Of a stretch of DNA of 7,518 nt, positions 6,998 to 7,518 are shown in pieces. Each line of letters begins with the position of its first letter. Within the stretch, counting starts at the first letter, position 1. Location: positions 1 to 7,518 of the forward strand of contig CANTHI010000178.1 in assembly GCA_947653505.1 (NCBI GenBank), given 5' to 3'. The DNA comes from an uncultured Eubacterium sp. (GTDB taxonomy: Bacteria; Bacillota_A; Clostridia; Lachnospirales; Lachnospiraceae). Made by a program: the position numbers and the translations under genes. Below the pieces are notes generated by a model. That model saw only the letters and a list, made by a program, of their open reading frames with translations. It was not told the DNA's origin and did no database searches.

Positions 6998-7040
6998 TTT
7001 ATCTATTATCTTTTTATGTCACTTGTATTTAAAACTTCCC

Positions 7041-7061
7041 CTTAGGGACAGTCCCCATAAG
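7041..7061. repeat. Small GC-rich palindrome outside the switch
   Basis: CTTA, GGGAC, A, GTCCC, CA, TAAG forms an imperfect dyad in the AT-rich spacer right of the switch. It is immediately followed by two TAAGCG direct copies. The function is unknown; it could be the end of a mobile or intergenic repeat. Confidence 0.4.
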
Positions 7062-7080
7062 CGCGAACTTAAGCGGAAAT

Positions 7081-7107
7081 ACAACAATTTACATAAAAAT
7101 GTTACTT
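7081..7107 (+). repeat. Third, diverged copy of the switch site
   Basis: The plus strand reads ACAACAATTT, core ACATA, AAAATGTTACTT, matching the left site at 21 of 27 bases in the same direction. Arms AACAATTT and AAAATGTT are kept, while the core differs. It may be a decayed recombination site, an accessory binding site, or a third operator. Confidence 0.45.
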
Positions 7108-7162
7108 TTTGGCTGCGCGGACGCTGGGAGAGGAAATTTGCCCCGTCTGCTGTGTCCGCTCC

Positions 7163-7190
7163 AGAATGCAAGAAGCCCTAAGCATTCTGC
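7163..7190 (+). repeat. Repeat core unit, copy A
   Basis: AGAATGC, loop AAGAAGCCCTAA, GCATTCT is itself a stem-loop with a perfect 7-bp stem. Copies recur inverted at 7287-7314 and directly at 7492-7518. Confidence 0.6.
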
Positions 7191-7286
7191 ATCTACTCTG
7201 TGGTACCGGACGGGCGCGACACCTACTTCGCTCTGGCTCCGCCAGCAGCTAAAGGTGCCGCTTCGGCTTCGCCGCCTGTGTATCGG

Positions 7287-7314
7287 GCAGAATACTAAGG
7301 GCTTCTAACATTCT
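7287..7314 (-). repeat. Repeat core unit, copy B (inverted)
   Basis: Its reverse complement matches copy A at 24 of 28 bases, keeping AGAATG, AGAAGCCCT and ATTCTGC. Confidence 0.6.
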
Positions 7315-7352
7315 TCCGAAGCCACAGCAGACGGGGCAAATTCCCTCTCCCA

Positions 7353-7452
7353 GCTGGTTTTCACAAGCTCTGCATCAGATCGCCGAAATGTTTATGGGCT
7401 AATTTTTACACGATGTTTCGCCATAATTTGTGTAAGGTTTTTGAAAACCAGC
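7353..7452. repeat. Second nested stem-loop region
   Basis: GCTGGTTTTCA (7353-7363) and TGAAAACCAGC (7442-7452) are perfect 11-bp inverted repeats around a 78-base loop. Inside are TTACAC 7406-7411 with GTGTAA 7430-7435, and TTATGG 7392-7397 with CCATAA 7421-7426; the last two pairings are mutually exclusive. It abuts the long hairpin at base 7353, and no gene is seen. Confidence 0.5.
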
Positions 7453-7453
7453 C

Positions 7454-7518
7454 GGATGGGAGACGTTGGCCTGTCTGCCTGAGACGTTGGAAGAATGTTT
7501 AGAAGCTCTTGGTATTCT
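7454..7518 (+). repeat. Diverged third repeat unit (copy C), cut by the right edge
   Basis: It has GATGGGAGA, a CTGTCTGC segment, then AGAATGTTTAGAAGCTCTTG through ATTCT (7492-7518), in the same order as 7124-7190 but more diverged. It also contains the 10-bp direct repeat GAGACGTTGG at 7460-7469 and 7481-7490. The repeat probably continues beyond the window. Confidence 0.5.

Larger units (their letters stand above)
7124..7353. repeat. Long imperfect hairpin or palindromic repeat element
   Basis: Outer arms 7124-7154 and 7323-7353 pair at 30 of 31 bases (CTGGGAGAGG at one end, CCTCTCCCAG at the other). After an unpaired stretch of about eight bases the arms continue at 7163-7190 and 7287-7314, pairing at 24 of 28. 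The 96-base apex (7191-7286) holds a nested hairpin: CACCT 7220-7224 with AGGTG 7253-7257 around CTGGC-TCC-GCCAG 7233-7245. It is GC-richer than the switch region. A 69-codon plus-strand frame across it has no recognisable protein. No T-run follows, so it is not a simple terminator. It may be a MITE-like or BIME-like repeat, a structured RNA, or a second invertible unit. Confidence 0.65.

Noticed and set aside
6673..7107. CRISPR array from the three similar sites
   Set aside because: Spacing is irregular (about 270 and 85 bases), copies differ in orientation and core, and no cas genes are present.
7099..7308. 69-residue plus-strand open frame
   Set aside because: It lies entirely across the long hairpin and its repeats, has low-complexity Leu/Arg/Ser content, lacks a convincing RBS and resembles no known protein.

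Overview
The window looks like the 5' (promoter-proximal) part of an exopolysaccharide or capsule biosynthesis operon from a Gram-positive gut-type bacterium, probably a Lachnospiraceae-like Clostridium relative. That guess rests on protein style (XRE regulator followed by a Wzz-like protein, a CapD/FlaA1-type protein and GT4 enzymes), strong purine-rich ribosome binding sites and mixed ATG/GTG starts. It is inference; no species can be named from the sequence alone.

Layout. All five supportable genes lie on the minus strand and read right to left from about 6640 to the left edge: a small XRE-family regulator (6284-6640), a two-membrane-segment Wzz-like polysaccharide co-polymerase with a degenerate BY-kinase-like tail (4597-6234), a membrane-anchored nucleotide-sugar dehydratase/epimerase of the CapD/PglF/FlaA1/WbpM type (2605-4566), a GT4 glycosyltransferase (1418-2629), and a second GT-B-fold glycosyltransferase (1372 to beyond position 1). 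Gaps are 30 to about 50 bases, or an overlap, so they should form one transcription unit. In the proposed pathway the dehydratase makes a modified UDP-sugar, the two glycosyltransferases add sugars to a lipid-linked repeat unit, and the Wzz-like protein controls chain length or export. The initiating sugar transferase, flippase and polymerase are not in the window.

The stretch from 6641 to 7518 holds no convincing gene but is the most interesting part. Two 27-bp sites (6673-6699 and 6969-6995) are inverted copies of each other with 26 of 27 bases matching. They flank a 269-bp AT-rich segment carrying a good sigma-70/sigma-A-type promoter at its right end. In the orientation given, that promoter points right, away from the operon. 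If the segment inverts, it would sit about 60 bases upstream of the regulator's ATG and drive the operon. This is the architecture of a phase-variable invertible promoter, and the sequence shown would be the OFF state. Each site is itself a dyad with an asymmetric 5-base core, as expected for tyrosine-recombinase sites. A third, more diverged site lies at 7081-7107. No recombinase gene is in the window.

From 7124 to the right edge there is a dense, non-coding inverted-repeat region: a long imperfect hairpin (7124-7353), a second nested stem-loop (7353-7452) and a third diverged copy of the same repeat unit running off the right end.
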